DNA from: Eustoma russellianum
Lineage: Eukaryota > Streptophyta > Magnoliopsida > Gentianales > Gentianaceae
Reading direction: 5' to 3'
NCBI GenBank assembly: GCA_036186865.1
Contig: AP025065.1
Coordinates: forward strand, 5,019,421 to 5,083,420
DNA length: 64,000 bases
Notes under the pieces: generated by a model
The model's input: the letters and a program-made list of their open reading frames with translations, nothing else
What the model was told of the DNA's origin: nothing
The model's database searches: none
Shown here: positions 21,578 through 32,960 of the stretch, in pieces
How positions within the stretch are numbered: the stretch's first letter is position 1
Layout: every line of letters begins with the position of its first letter
Program-made: the position numbers and the translations under genes

Positions 21578-22188
21578 TGAATAGAGTGTTTGGCTCTTTT
21601 TGCGGAATTTTCTCGTTTGTCTTAACTCAAAAAGGATATTCAAAATCAGGGCAAGAATGGAGATGAGAAGTAGTGAATGAGTACACCGGATATAGAGTGG
21701 TTCGAATCGTAAATGATTCTACTCCACTACCACTTTGTTTCCAAAGTGGATTTTCAACAACTACTCTTCTTATTATGAACAATAAGAACAACCACAGCAA
21801 CACTTACACTAACACTTTAGTGTAAGCCACAACAACAGCAACTTCTTGCACAACACACTTGTGCAACCACAGCAACTACAGCTATTAGCAAGAACAACTT
21901 CTTGCTTCCTCACAACTTCAACAAAAGTTCCCTCAAGAACTTCTCACAGTGGGTTGAAGAAATATGGTAAGGATCACACTTTCTCACAAGTCTAAGCACA
22001 AGCAAGAGATCAAATATTTATGGTTCCTCTTGTGCTTGACTCTTTTTCTCTCAATATACAATAATGAAGATCAAAGAAAAGCTAGACAAGCTTTGAACAA
22101 ATTTACAAGTATGAGAGAAATATACAACAATGGTAAATGAAGCTAGATGATGTTGAAAGTGTGTCATTGCTTCATCCAAGCCTCCTCT

Positions 22189-22196
22189 ATTTATAG
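22189..22196 (-). promoter_or_regulatory. TATA box of element A
   Basis: Minus-strand TATAAATA followed by GAGGA, about 270 bp downstream of the last palindrome and conserved in both LTRs and in B (34185-34192). Confidence 0.7.
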
Positions 22197-22465
22197 ATGA
22201 AGTTCACCACGTTTTTGAGGCTCTCCACCAAGTCTTCATCTTCAAAAATGTCAAGATAATGCCCAAATAGTCTCTAGTCACCCTATGGAGTGATTTGATC
22301 TTGGATAGCCACCCTAGAGAATCTTAGACATGTATACAATAGTCAAGGAAGCATGTAATAAGTTGGGTTAAAGTCCACAAGAAGTTTGAAGAAGATTGGA
22401 AAGAGAAAACCTTAAAAATCAACCTTGGATTTTATTCTAACGTTCAAAAAATTTGAATTCTGGAG

Positions 22466-22777
22466 GACATCGATCGATCGAAGTCCCTGAAAGGAGAGAT
22501 CGATGTCCTCAGAAGATTTTCAAAATCTTACACTGTCTGACATCGATCGATCGATGTTAGGGGCTGAAGTGACATCGATCGATCGATGTCACCTGGTTTA
22601 GAGATCGAAGTATTCAGTTCAACATCGATCGATCGAAGTCAGGGGATGAAGTGACATCGATCGATCGATGTCCTTGTGGTTGAGGGTTCGATGTTCTCAG
22701 ACAGACATCGATCGATCGATGTCAGGGGCTGAAGTACATCGATCGATTGATGTCCCCAGCTTGAGAGATCGATGTCA
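22466..22777. repeat. Palindrome array in the 5' LTR of A
   Basis: Same arrangement as at 12949-13260, with two or three point changes that weaken individual dyads, for example GATCGATTGATG near 22741. Confidence 0.95.
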
Positions 22778-22904
22778 ACCAGTGACTTCTAATCTCAGCC
22801 ATCTTTGGACATAATGTGTTTTGCCCATCTTGCATCGAATATCAAACATAATTTTAACTCATTCAAAACATCTTTTCATCATCAAAACGTTTTACAACTT
22901 AACA

Positions 22905-22935
<31 letters not shown>

Positions 22936-23161
22936 AGTATGTATGTATATATGCATGTATGTATGTGTGTGTGTTCGATCCCATCAAATATATGGCTGCA
23001 GCCATTGGATGATTATATGTTAAACCTACACAATATAATGCATAAGCATATACATATATACGTGTACAGGTATACAGAAAAGCATGCACACACAAAACAC
23101 ACATACGTAACATTTTGTGATTGATAGGTTTGTCTGTGAGAACATTGAAAAGGAATATACC
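22905..23161. other. Intergenic DNA between A and C2, with TA/GTAT microsatellite
   Basis: (TA)n and GTAT repeats run to about 22972. Then comes a diverged repeat of the sequence left of A (GGCTGCAGCCATTGG at 22993). No gene. Confidence 0.6.
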
Positions 23162-23758
23162 TATTAAACATACAGGTGTGATATTGCAAGACAAAGGAGA
23201 GAAAAGGAAGAAGCAATTGAAGACATAGCATGAAGCCATTGGGTGGTTGGCAAGTTTATTGTGTGTGGCACGCATGGTGGGCTCAATGCTTTAGTCTTAG
23301 CACGCTTGGCGGATAAGACGTTTTGGTCTTGGCACGTATGGCATGGAGGGCACGCTTGGCAGGGTTGATACTTTGGTTGTGGCACGTATGGCGTGCCTGG
23401 CACGCTTGGCGCGCTGGTCCTGGCAAAGGTGGCACGGGTAACTTATAGCAGCGAACCTTGGCGCTGTATTACAGAGGTTGCTGCATATTGAATCAAGTCA
23501 AATCATTTCCCACGTGCTATTTTCTGTTTCTAGATACTTCTTTAGCTAGTATAAATACATGTAAAGGTTGTAAAATAAACGGTTAAGCGGAATACAAAGT
23601 TTTGAGCGCTTCCTTTTTCTTTTTCCTCAAGTTGAGTGTTTTTGCACCATATTCTGCTTCTTCCGCAGCATTCGAATTCTCTTTGCAATCATTCATCACA
23701 ATATCTTAATCATGTTTGATTTGATCATTAAATTTTGAGCTTGACATGAATTTTGACA
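23162..23758 (+). repeat. 5' LTR of C2
   Basis: The start is TATTAAACATACAGG where the 3' LTR has TGTTAAAGATACAGG, so the terminal TG has decayed to TA. GCACGCTTGGC recurs at about 23298, 23349 and 23400, a period near 51 bp, with GCACGTATGGC between. TATA-like GTATAAATAC is at about 23550. The end GAATTTTGACA precedes the primer site. Confidence 0.85.
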
Positions 23759-23771
23759 TGGCATCAGAGCC
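23759..23771 (+). other. Primer binding site of C2
   Basis: TGGCATCAGAGCC directly follows the LTR. It differs from the usual TGGTATCAGAGC at one base. Confidence 0.8.
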
Positions 23772-23866
23772 ATGACAATTCAACATTAATTCATCGAATG
23801 TTTTTGATCGAATTCTGCATCATATCAATTTTCTCAAGTGTGAATTACTTCAAATGAAGTATAGAC

Positions 23867-25060
23867 ATGGCAAACACAAACGCTGCATCATCTAGCTCAC
23901 AAAGTAATCATGTGAATAATGATAATCCAGCAAGTAGTCCATACTACTTGTATCCAAACGATAGTCCAGCAATTGTTCTGGTTCAATCTCCACTCAATCC
24001 GTATAATTTTTACTCGTGGAGCAGGACATTTAAAAGTGTGCTGATTGTAAAGAATAAGACCTGTTTTATCGATGGATCTATGCCTAAACCTGCGCCAAAT
24101 GATCCTCAATTTCAAGCTTGGAGGCAGGTAAGCACCATGATCCAATCCTAAATCATGAACTGTGTCTCTCCTTCAATTGCGCAAAGTATAATGTGGTACG
24201 ATAGTGCTTTGGATGTATGGAATGATTTATCTATGAGATATGGAAGTGGTGATCCATTTAGACTGTCTGATTTGTTATGTGAATTTTATGATGTGAAACA
24301 AGAAAGTCTCAGTATGAATGATTACTTTACGAAACTCAAAGTACTATGGGAAGAACTAGCACCTTTGAGATCCATATCAAAGTGTAACTATCTTAGGTGC
24401 GTATGTGATATAACTAAGAAGGTGAATGAATTCATTGAAAATGACTATGTTATAAAATTTGTCAAAGGATTGAACGAAGAGTTCGATCCAGTCATATCAC
24501 AGGTGTTTGTGATGACACCTTTGCCAGATATCAAAACTGTTTTTGCAATGGCGTTAAAATTTGAAAGGAAAATTACTAATAATGTTGTGTCAGCATGATT
24601 CAGTAATGCTCCTACAGCATTAGTTACTAATTGTGATGATCAAGAGAGCTTTGTAGCAAATACGTATGTGAACAAGAGGCAAGGGCGGACATACAGAAGA
24701 GGAAATGGAAGGTTTTACCAGGAAGGTAACAAGCATTTAAAGTGTAGTCACTGTGGTATGATAGGACACACAAGTGATAGATGTCACAGAAAGCATGGAT
24801 TTTCTCCTGGTTTCAAGTTTAAGAATCAAGTGAATGCAGCTGAAATGGTAGAAGAGAAGCCTCAGAACTGTGACATTGAACAACCTACTTCTTCTCTATT
24901 TCCACAGTCCACACAATCTCTCACTCAAGAACAGTTTACTGAACTTCTGAAACTATTAGATGTTGATGATGTTGTTTCAGGAACCAATGGAAATAAGGAG
25001 TTACAAGGTGCTTTTATGACTGCACAAACTGGTATGTCTACAGGTAAGCATTCTGCAAGT
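23867..25060 (+). pseudogene. C2 gag with zinc knuckle
   Basis: Starts MANTNAASSSS. The capsid pattern PYNFYSWSRTFKSVL..IDGSMPKP, then SIAQSIMWYDSALDVWND, then VKFVKGLNEEFDP-type text, is shared with C3 and C4. The knuckle CSHCGMIGHTSDRCHRKHGF is intact at about 24746. TAA at 24149 replaces a conserved tryptophan, and TGA at 24596 separates the knuckle part. All pieces stay in one frame. Confidence 0.88.
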
Positions 25061-26551
25061 ACTGATTGTGTATGGATCTTGGATTCAGAGGCCACTAACC
25101 ACATTTCATGCTCCTTGTCATTGTTTCATTCTTATTACCCCATTGATCATGTCTCTATTAAGCTTCCAAATAATATTACAGTTGAATCTACTCACAAAGG
25201 AGTGGTTATATTACACAGTGGACTTGTTTTGAAGGATGTACTATATGTCCCTTTGTTCTCTTTCAACCTTGTATCTTTAAGCAAGCTTACTGATTCTCCT
25301 CATTTGCTTGTTTCATTCCATGATTCTGGTTGTTTCATTCAGGATCAGTTATTCAGGAGGATGATTGGTTCAACTAGGAAGCATCATGGACTTTATTACA
25401 CACATGATTCCAGTCTACCTATGCAGTCTGAAGTCCTCAGTACTTGTATTTTGCCTTCTGCTTTATCTTCTTCTATTCTTGATTCTTATTCATATCTGTG
25501 GCATGCTAGACTTGGACATGCTTCATCAGGTAGAATTCAAGAGTTACATAGATTACATCCAGATATACTGTCTTTTTGCCAAACTGATAGTTGTACGATT
25601 TGCCCTTTAGCAAAACTGAAGAGGTCACTGTTTCCTGCGTCTGTTACAGTCTCTAAACTTCCCTTTGATATCATTCATGTTGATATATGGGGCCCTTACA
25701 GGCACCCTACATTGTACAGTCAGAAGTATTTTTTGACTATAGTGGATGATTGTTCAAGGTATACCTGGATTTATCTTCTTAAGGCAAAATCTGAGGCCAG
25801 ACAGATTTTGCAAAGTTTCTTCCATTACGTTTTTACTCAGTTTAATGTCCATATCAAAGTTCTTAGAAGTGATAATGGACTTGAATTCAAAATGGCTGAG
25901 TTTTATATGCAACATAGGGTTATTCATCAGACAACTTGTAGTTATACTCCCCAACAGAATAGAATAATGGAGAGGAAACACCAGCACCTTCTGGTTGTGG
26001 CTAGATCATTTAGATTCCATGCTTCATTACCTATTGTTTATTGGGGATTCTGTCTTCAGCATGCTACTTATTTGTAAAATTTGATGCCATCACCTATCCT
26101 TAAGCACAAAACTCCTTATGAGATCTTACATCAAAAGCAACCTACGTATGATCATGTCAGAGTGTTTGGTTGTTTAGCTTTTGCTTGTGATAACACCCCT
26201 CATAAGGCCAAGTTTGCACCTAGGTCCTTGCCCTGTGTTTTTCATGGATTCCCTATGAACACAAAAGGATATGTTCTTCAGAAGTTAGATGACAAATCTG
26301 TCATTATCTCTAGAGATATTTTGTTTCATAAAAATTCTTTCCCTTTCTCTAATAGATCTCATTTGCCATCAGCATCGTCAGTGCCTTTTGGTGTGGCTGA
26401 TGTTCCTTTGTCTTCATGTCCTACCCCTCCTCAGGTGCATCCTTTTCATGAGTTGCCATCAACTTCTGATTCCTTGCATTTGAATGATACTGAGTCATCC
26501 TCTGTGTCACCAGTGCCTTCAGTATCATCCTCTTCTTCTTCATTTTTCTAA
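25061..26551 (+). pseudogene. C2 protease and integrase
   Basis: The protease active site reads WILDSEATNHIS, where copia has DSGA, so the catalytic glycine is lost. The integrase finger (LWHARLGHASS..CTICPLAK) and core (HVDIWGPYRHP, RSDNGLEFKM, PQQNRIMERKHQH) follow. A TAA near 26076 interrupts the frame; after it come KTPYEILHQKQPTYDHVRVFG and a serine/proline-rich linker. Confidence 0.88.
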
Positions 26552-28384
26552 GGATTCAGGTTCCCTTCCAAATGATCAGATACCAATCACACAATTGGAA
26601 GTTCATTTGCCTTCAGTGCCAACTCCTGCTTCACACATTTTTTCAGATCATAGACGTGTCAGACCAAGACATGCTCCGTCTTATTTGCAGGACTATTACT
26701 GCAATCTTAGTCACTCCTCTGCTCAATCAGAATCATTTGTCTCCTTGGCATATCCTATTCAATCTTATCATTCTCTTGAAGCTTTGGCTCCTGAATACAA
26801 ATCCTACATACTTAATATCAGCACTGAGCAGGAGCCTGTAACATATCAACAGGCAGCTTCATCAGCAGCCTGGCAACAGGCTATGCAGGTAGAATGGCAG
26901 CCTTAGAGGCCCCACACACCTGGAGCATTGTTCCCTTGCCACCTGGTAAACATCCCATTGGTTGTATGTAGGTTTACAAAGTTAAAAGAAAGGCTGATGG
27001 CTCAGTAGAGAGATACAAGGCAAGGCTTGTGGCTAAGGGATACACCCAGCTACCAGGTATAGATTATGATGACACTTTCTCACCTGTGGAAAAAATGACT
27101 TCTGTCATCTTCTTTTGGCTTTGGCATCTGTGAATCATTGGCATGTGCATTAGTTAGATATAAATAATGTCTTTCTTTATGGTGATTTATATCAGGAAAA
27201 TTAAATGGAATTGCCCCAAGGAGTTTAGTCTTCGATTCCTAATGCAGTTTGCAAGCTTTTGAAATCTCTTTATGGGCTTAAGCAAGCCAGTAGACAGTGG
27301 AATGAGAAGCTTACTGTGTGTTTGTTGTCTCAGGGGTTTAAATAGTCCAAAAACGATTGCACCTTGTTTACAAAAAGGACTTAAGATTCTTTCATAGCTT
27401 TGCTCATTTATGTTGATGATATTATTGTAGCTAGTGATTCAATGTCTCATATACAACACTTGAAAGAATACCTACATTCCACATTTCAAATTAAATATTT
27501 AGGTGTTCTCAGATATTTTTTAGGCATTGAGGTGGCAAGGTCTCAGGGGGAGGATTATGATTTATCAAAGGAAATATACAATGGAATTATTAGAAGAGAC
27601 AAGATTTCCAGCTGCTAAACCTGCTTTGACTCCTATGGAGCAAAATTTAAAACTAGAACATAATGATTCACCATTATTCTCAGATGTGTCTTGTTATAGG
27701 AGAATCATTGGAAAATTTTTGTATCTCATTATTACAAGACCTGACATTTCATATAGTGTACAGAAATTAAGCCAATTCTTGGACTGTCCTACAGAATTGC
27801 ATATGAAGGCTATTCACAGATTGTTAAGATATTTAAAAGGAAATCCTGGTCAGGGATTGCTGTTTCCTAGTACAGATTCAAAGCTGATCAAAGCATATGC
27901 AGATTCAGATTGGGGTGGATGTACTGAAACCAGAAGATCAGTCACAGGGTATTATATGTTCTTTGGTGATGCTCTAGTATCCTGGAAAGCTAAAAAGCAA
28001 ACTACTGTATCTAGGTCCTCTTCAGAGGCTGAGTATAGATCACTTGCTGCAGCTACTTGTGAGATACAATGGTTATTGTATCTGTTAAAAGACCTAGGAG
28101 TGGAGCAAAGACAACCAGTGAAGTTGTTTTGTGATAGCAAGAGTGCAATATATATAGTGGAAAATCCAGTTTTTCATGAAAGAACTAAACATATAGAAGT
28201 GGACTGTGCTGTGGTTAGAGACAAATTTCAGGAAGGGGTGATTAAGCCTATGCCAGTCAAAACTGAGTTTCAGGTGGCTGATCTATTTACTAAGGCATTA
28301 AGTTCACAGAGATTGCAATTCCTGACTTCTGCGTTAGGGGGCCTGCAACATTTACAAGAAGACAGAATTGAGGGCGGGTGTTAA
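26552..28384 (+). pseudogene. C2 reverse transcriptase and RNase H
   Basis: RT fragments are spread over several frames: RPRHAPSYLQDYYCN at about 26660, [20 protein letters not shown] at about 27015, and catalytic LIYVDDIIVASDS at about 27403. The 27527-28384 stretch is open and holds KYTMELLEETRFPAAKPA, DSDWGGCTETRRSVTGYY, RSSSEAEYRSLAA, HERTKHIEVDCA and VADLFTKAL. At least three frameshifts and two stops lie before it. Confidence 0.88.
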
Positions 28385-28976
28385 AGATACAGGTGTGATA
28401 TTGCAAGACAAAGGAGAGAAAAGGAAGAACCAATTGAAGACATAGCATGAAGCCATTGGGTGGTTGGCAAGTCTTATTGTGTGTGGCACGCATGGTGGGC
28501 TCAATGCTTTAGTCTTGGCACGCTTGGCAGATCAGACGTTTTGGTCTTGACACGTATGACATGAATGGCACGCTTGGCAGGCTTGATACTTTGGTTGTGG
28601 CACGTATGGCGTGCCTGGCATGCTTGGTGCGCTGGTATTGGCAAAGGTGTCACGGGTAACTCATAGCAGCGGACCTTGGCGCTGTATTGCAGAGGTTGCT
28701 GCATATCGAATCAAGCCAAATCATTTCCCACGTGCTGTTTTCTATTTCTGGATACTTCTTTAGCGAGTATGAATACATGTAAAGATTGTAAAATAAACGG
28801 TTAAGCGGAATAGAAAGTTTTGAGCGCTTCCTTTTTCTTCTTCCTCAAGTTGAGTGTTTTTGCACCATATTCTGCTTCTTCCGCAGCATTCGAATTCTCT
28901 TTGCAATCATTCATCACAATATCTTAATCATGTTTGATTTGATCATTAAATTTTAAGCTTGACATGAATTTTGACA
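28379..28976 (+). repeat. 3' LTR of C2
   Basis: It follows the purine tract GAGGGCGGG and begins TGTTAAAGATAC. It matches the 5' LTR throughout, including the GCACGCTTGGC motifs, of which one has decayed to GCATGCTTGGT. Confidence 0.9.
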
Positions 28977-29309
28977 TGCACTATATGAATGTGAATGTAA
29001 AATTTGGAGTGACCATGAACCCACATATGCATACATGCGCGATCTTATGCTTATGTATGTATGTTTACATGTTCATATTTGTTTCTATCTGCGTGCATAT
29101 GTATATAAGTATACGTGTGTGGGCCTACTGCCACATTGAAAAGACCCCACCGATTAGCCTAATAAAATAAGAGGAAGGAGAAGTGTATACCGTGTCAGGC
29201 TATATTGGCTAAGGTTGGCTTACACACCCAATAATACTTACTGATATACGTTACACCTAAGCAATTGCCCATTTTAGCATTTAAATAATTTCAAATGTCT
29301 TATGTCAAT
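28977..29309. other. Intergenic DNA, nothing recognised beyond a diverged repeat
   Basis: The first 35 bases (GAATGTGAATGTAAAATTTGG) resemble 11920-11943. The rest is A+T-rich. Confidence 0.5.
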
Positions 29310-29478
29310 AAGGAAGAGCATTGGAACAACTGATAAGGTTGATTCTTTGTGACATTGAGGTCACAGGTTCGAACTCCGGAAACAGCCCCTTGCACAAAGT
29401 ATAGGATACGACTGCGTACATCTTCTCAGATCTTACATAAACACAGGAGACTAGTGCACTGGAAACTGTCATTTTCGT
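29310..29478 (+). mobile_element. Au-like SINE
   Basis: TGACATTGAGGTCACAGG and box B GGTTCGAACTCC (about 29367) are followed by GCCCCTTGCACAAAGTA, GACTGCGTACAT and CTAGTGCACTGGAAAC. Same order as the other copies. Confidence 0.8.
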
Positions 29479-29969
29479 GCATATGTACACCTAAGCATGA
29501 CATTATATAACTAGTTCCAATTATGTTTGACATTATTTCGACATTGACTTGCAAACAACCAGTTCAGAAATTTTATTCCGCTATGATTGGGATAAAAGAA
29601 ACTTGAACAAAACAAAGCTGATTATCTCCGTCATTGCGTCAATGGTTTGTTTTATATGGCTACATAAGTGCTTGACTATTTACTTTTCTTTGTCCTAACT
29701 TCGTTAGTGTGTTTTTTTTAAGATGGCACACTCACTTGAAAAGTATTATATTTCGGAGTAATATCATAGGCCATGTAAGTATATCATTGCGTTTGTCTTT
29801 AGAAATAATCAATCAATCATACTGAGTTTATTCCAACGGCAACAAAAGCTATCGCTAAGGTCTGGAATGTATTTAGACATAATATAATGATCAAACACGT
29901 AGTTTTTATGGTTGATAGTTTTTCATTTAAGTCGGTGCATTAAATTCCATGTATTCTCTTATGAGATAT
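29479..29969. other. Intergenic DNA, nothing recognised
   Basis: A+T-rich. The phrase AAAAGCTATCGCTA at about 29846 recurs at 32471, but I cannot assign it to a family. Confidence 0.45.
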
Positions 29970-30345
29970 ACGTCTCAAGCCGATTGGTTTTAGCTATGCT
30001 TCAGACCTTTGTACATCGAAATACGTCTCGCGATTTACATGTTATCTGTATTATGTATCAAGAGACATATGAAACGAAGCCTAAACACTTTTCAACTACC
30101 AAGCGTATCAAATTTTTTTTTTTTTTTTTTTGTATCTCCTGTGGCATCGACACTACTAGATATGCTACGTCTCAAGCCGATTGGTTTTAGCTATGCTTCA
30201 GACCTTTTTACATCGATATACGTCTCGCGATTTACATGTTATCTGTATTAAGTATCAAGAGAAACGAAGCCTAACACTTTTCAACTACCAAGCGTATCAA
30301 ATTTTTTTTTTTGTATCTCATGTGGCATTGACACTACTAGATAGG
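29970..30345. repeat. Two-copy tandem repeat, about 197 and 179 bp
   Basis: Both copies start ACGTCTCAAGCCGATTGG (29970 and 30167) and end near ACACTACTAGATA. They differ mostly in a T run (about 20 against 11) and a small deletion. No coding potential. Confidence 0.9.
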
Positions 30346-31129
30346 ACTTTTAACATGTATGTCTAAATAGAATTGATTAGTATATGTTCATTTTGATAAC
30401 GTTTCCGTGTATTTTCGTTTGAATGTAGTATGTGTCAAAAAGTAAAAGAAGTATGAGTGAATAAGTTATTGTAAGAATATAGCTAAGCAGAAAATATTTA
30501 CCTTTTTTTTATGTGTGACGTTGACTAACATCTGACGGGTACGTTTCTACTTATGCAAAACTTGCGTTTTGTGTCATGTTGACTTTCCATGTGAAATCAA
30601 TCATTAATGGCTATATGAGTTAATCAACTCTCTATAAGATGTCATAAATAGTACCTGCCCTTTTATTTTTTCTAGTTATAAAAAGTCATATCTGACTTCT
30701 GATGCTCTTACTGTCCTGGTTTCAAGGAGCTTCGTGTAAGATGCAAATCGAGAATTCAGCGGCATCCTAGATAAACAAGGGTTTTTAACAGACAACCCAC
30801 ACAAAGTGCTTAAGCCAAACTAAGTCAGCAACCTTTCAACCCAGTAGGGTCAGATACCATGGCATACACATTACTTGCACAAATAACAGTATTGCACACA
30901 TACTGCGCGTGTACTAGGTATACAAGCATAAAACAAATATAAAATATTATGATAATGGAAAAGTTCTAAGGTTTAGTCCTTTGACAAAACCCGTTTGTAT
31001 GCATGGAAACCTCTTGATACTTATTGAACCACATGTATTTTCATGGATAGAAAAAACAACAGAGTGAAGAAATGCAACAATTGTAATGATTGCGAACATA
31101 CCTTTCACCCGACAAACAGGCATTATTAC
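30346..31129. other. Intergenic DNA, nothing recognised
   Basis: A+T-rich, no domain in any frame. Confidence 0.5.
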
Positions 31130-31137
31130 TCGGTTTA

Positions 31138-31290
31138 GATCTCCTCGCCGCAAATTCCTTCACCGTGATGCTCAGCGCACAACAAGTGGTAGCAGGGGAT
31201 ATGATGAGACTAGATGAGGGTCACACCACCTCCTGCTGCCATGTGTCGTACGGTAAACAATATGGTGAGAAGGTTTGCGGTGAGGAGATC
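31138..31290 (+). ncRNA. Candidate hairpin RNA (59-nt arms, 35-nt loop)
   Basis: The arm 31138-31196 (GATCTCCTCGCCGCAAA.. to ..GGTAGCAGG) pairs with 31232-31290 over exactly 59 positions without a gap. Many non-Watson-Crick positions are G:U if transcribed from the plus strand. Size and mismatch pattern fit a plant miRNA precursor or a small foldback element. No match to a known miRNA is claimed, and there is no expression evidence. Confidence 0.4.
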
Positions 31291-31299
31291 TAGTCTCAT

Positions 31300-31944
31300 T
31301 ATTACTTGCCCGTAGAGGCATTGCTTAGTGCAAAAAGTCTTCGACATCTAAAGACAAACACGTTTACAAAACTACAAGGTGGATATTCGAATGCTATCTT
31401 TATCATTGGTTTGGAGTTGGGTCTTTTGTAACTTTATTGAATAAGATAAATTTTGGGGTAAGTTACTTTCAGTGGTATACATATTTAGATTTACGTCATA
31501 AACTCTATGAATAGACATTGAAGACCGTTAAAATTAGGTTTCAAAACCTTTTTACTACTTGCTATATGAATATTATTACAAAAATTTTCACTTCTATGTA
31601 ATGCCGGCCAAAGTAGGTTTTTATTCAGGAAGGGAACATCTTTGACGCAGGAAATGATGCATGTTAGATATTAAAGAAACACAAGCGTTCATTGCTACGT
31701 CTACAACAAACAAAATGAAACTTTTGGTTTTAAGTGCCAAGAATCTTGGTACAATTATGTAACCTTTTCTTTATTATTATCAAAGAGGGCCTGTGATGTA
31801 TGGGTGTAGTAGTTGAAACGTCAGTGTATACCTAACTAAAATGAAAGACAAAGAAACATATACTATTTGTTTATGGATATTGGGTTGACTTACTTTTATA
31901 CATTTCTTTTTTCTTTTTTAAAAATTTGTAATGGTTGGTAAAGA
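31300..31944. other. Intergenic DNA, nothing recognised
   Basis: No gene or repeat that I can support. Confidence 0.5.
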
Positions 31945-32212
31945 GCGTTCCCAGTGCACTAGGCTTCCGCGTTTGTGCAGGATCCGAAGAGAGACCGGAT
32001 CGCTTTGCGATCTGATGTACGCAGCCTTACCCTATACTTCGAAAGTGTATTCCCCGTGCATTAGGCTTCCGCGTTTGTGCATGGTCTGGGAAGAGGCCGG
32101 ATTGTTTTGCGATCTGATGTATATAGTCTTACCCTACACTTTGTGCACGTGTTTGTTTCTACGGCTCGAACCCGTGACCTCAAGGTCATAAAATAGCAAC
32201 CTTATATGTAAA
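31945..32212 (-). mobile_element. Au-like SINE, reversed, with partial head-to-tail copy
   Basis: CAGTGCACTAGGCTTCCGCG at 31951 and CCGTGCATTAGGCTTCCGCG at 32055 begin two units. The second continues to CTCGAACCCGTGACC, the complement of box B, at 32166. The first unit is truncated before box B. Confidence 0.8.
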
Positions 32213-32639
32213 GTTCACCCTCTTGTACTGATTGGTGATATGAGGATTTTTTTAGAATATTTTCTTTTTTTTAGTAGAAGTGTTTTAATTCAGTTAAAAT
32301 GAGCTGATCATAAAAGAACGAAATGATCTATAGTTTTATTTTATTCAAGTTTTAGCATCAAATGCTCTATTACACGTTGTTTGATATTCAGAAACTTAGA
32401 CCTCGTGACATTGAATTTGTTTGGATACCATAAAACAACAACACTATGTACTCAGTATATCCCAACAACAGCAAAAGCTATCGCTAGGGTTTGGAGAGGG
32501 TGATAGGCAGACAAACAATATCTTCATCACAAAAGAAAGAGAGTTTCCTTCCAGCGAGACCCCCGACTCTATATGTACATGCATAAACACATAATGCACA
32601 ACAAATAATGCAAGACAAAGACTAACACAAAAAATACAA
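32213..32639. other. Intergenic DNA, nothing recognised
   Basis: A+T-rich. It may include the 3' part of the LINE that follows on the minus strand, but no domain is visible. Confidence 0.4.
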
Positions 32640-32960
32640 AGTCAACCTAACGTTGAACGAGTATCGTCGAGGACAATTGTGAAAAGAAATGGGCTCAAAG
32701 CAGACCCTTGATGTAGACATACCTCCATCGGAAAGAAGCCCGCATTCCCCACAGGCATACGGACGGTTGTTTTCTTTCTAATATACATATCCCTAATTAT
32801 GTCTATATACTTCATGTTTCCTCTTGCATCCAGACTGTCCCAAATCAGTCTATGTGGCACACTATCATATGCTTTTTTAAGATCAATGAAGAGCATATGT
32901 TGGTACAAAATCCGCTTATTTTTCTGCAGATATATAGTCATTATATATAAAATCAAAAGG
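32640..32960 (-). pseudogene. LINE (non-LTR) reverse transcriptase fragment
   Basis: About 100 residues carry the non-LTR RT blocks MLFIDLKKAYDSVPH.LIW and LHQGSALSPFLFTIVLDD. These correspond to the first catalytic aspartate region and the block before the FADD motif. Endonuclease, FADD site and poly-A tail are not seen, so this is a short 5'- and 3'-truncated relic. Confidence 0.85.

Larger units (their letters stand above)
12029..22904 (-). mobile_element. SIRE-like Ty1/copia retrotransposon A, near complete
   Basis: Two LTRs of 1359 and 1385 bp (the latter with a sequence gap) flank gag, protease, integrase, reverse transcriptase, RNase H and an extra ORF, all on the minus strand. Integrase before RT defines copia. 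The 10.9-kb size, a large gag with two zinc knuckles and an extra ORF after pol place it in the SIRE (Maximus) group. The LTRs differ at roughly 16 sites. Lesions are one base lost in the RT/RNase H join (near 16500) and a scrambled duplication in protease-integrase (18125-19591). The target duplication is ATATA in a TA microsatellite. Confidence 0.95.
21520..22904 (-). repeat. 5' LTR of element A
   Basis: Same structure as the 3' LTR: TATAAATA at 22189-22196 (minus), stem-loops near 21771-21869 and palindromes at 22466-22777. A G homopolymer with ten N interrupts it at 21545-21577, so the exact length is unknown. Confidence 0.95.
23162..28976 (+). mobile_element. Copia retrotransposon C2, complete outline, decayed coding
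   Basis: LTRs at 23162-23758 and 28379-28976 (about 5% different by eye) flank gag, protease, integrase, RT and RNase H in copia order. The bases outside the LTRs (ATACC left, TGCAC right) are not a target-site duplication. Five or more stops and several frameshifts make it non-functional. Confidence 0.9.

Noticed and set aside
21416..21643. Open frame across the N gap
   Set aside because: It crosses an assembly gap and reads the LTR and primer site of A.
29846..32485. Shared phrase AAAAGCTATCGCTA at two intergenic sites
   Set aside because: Too short to define a repeat family, although it may be a retroposon remnant.
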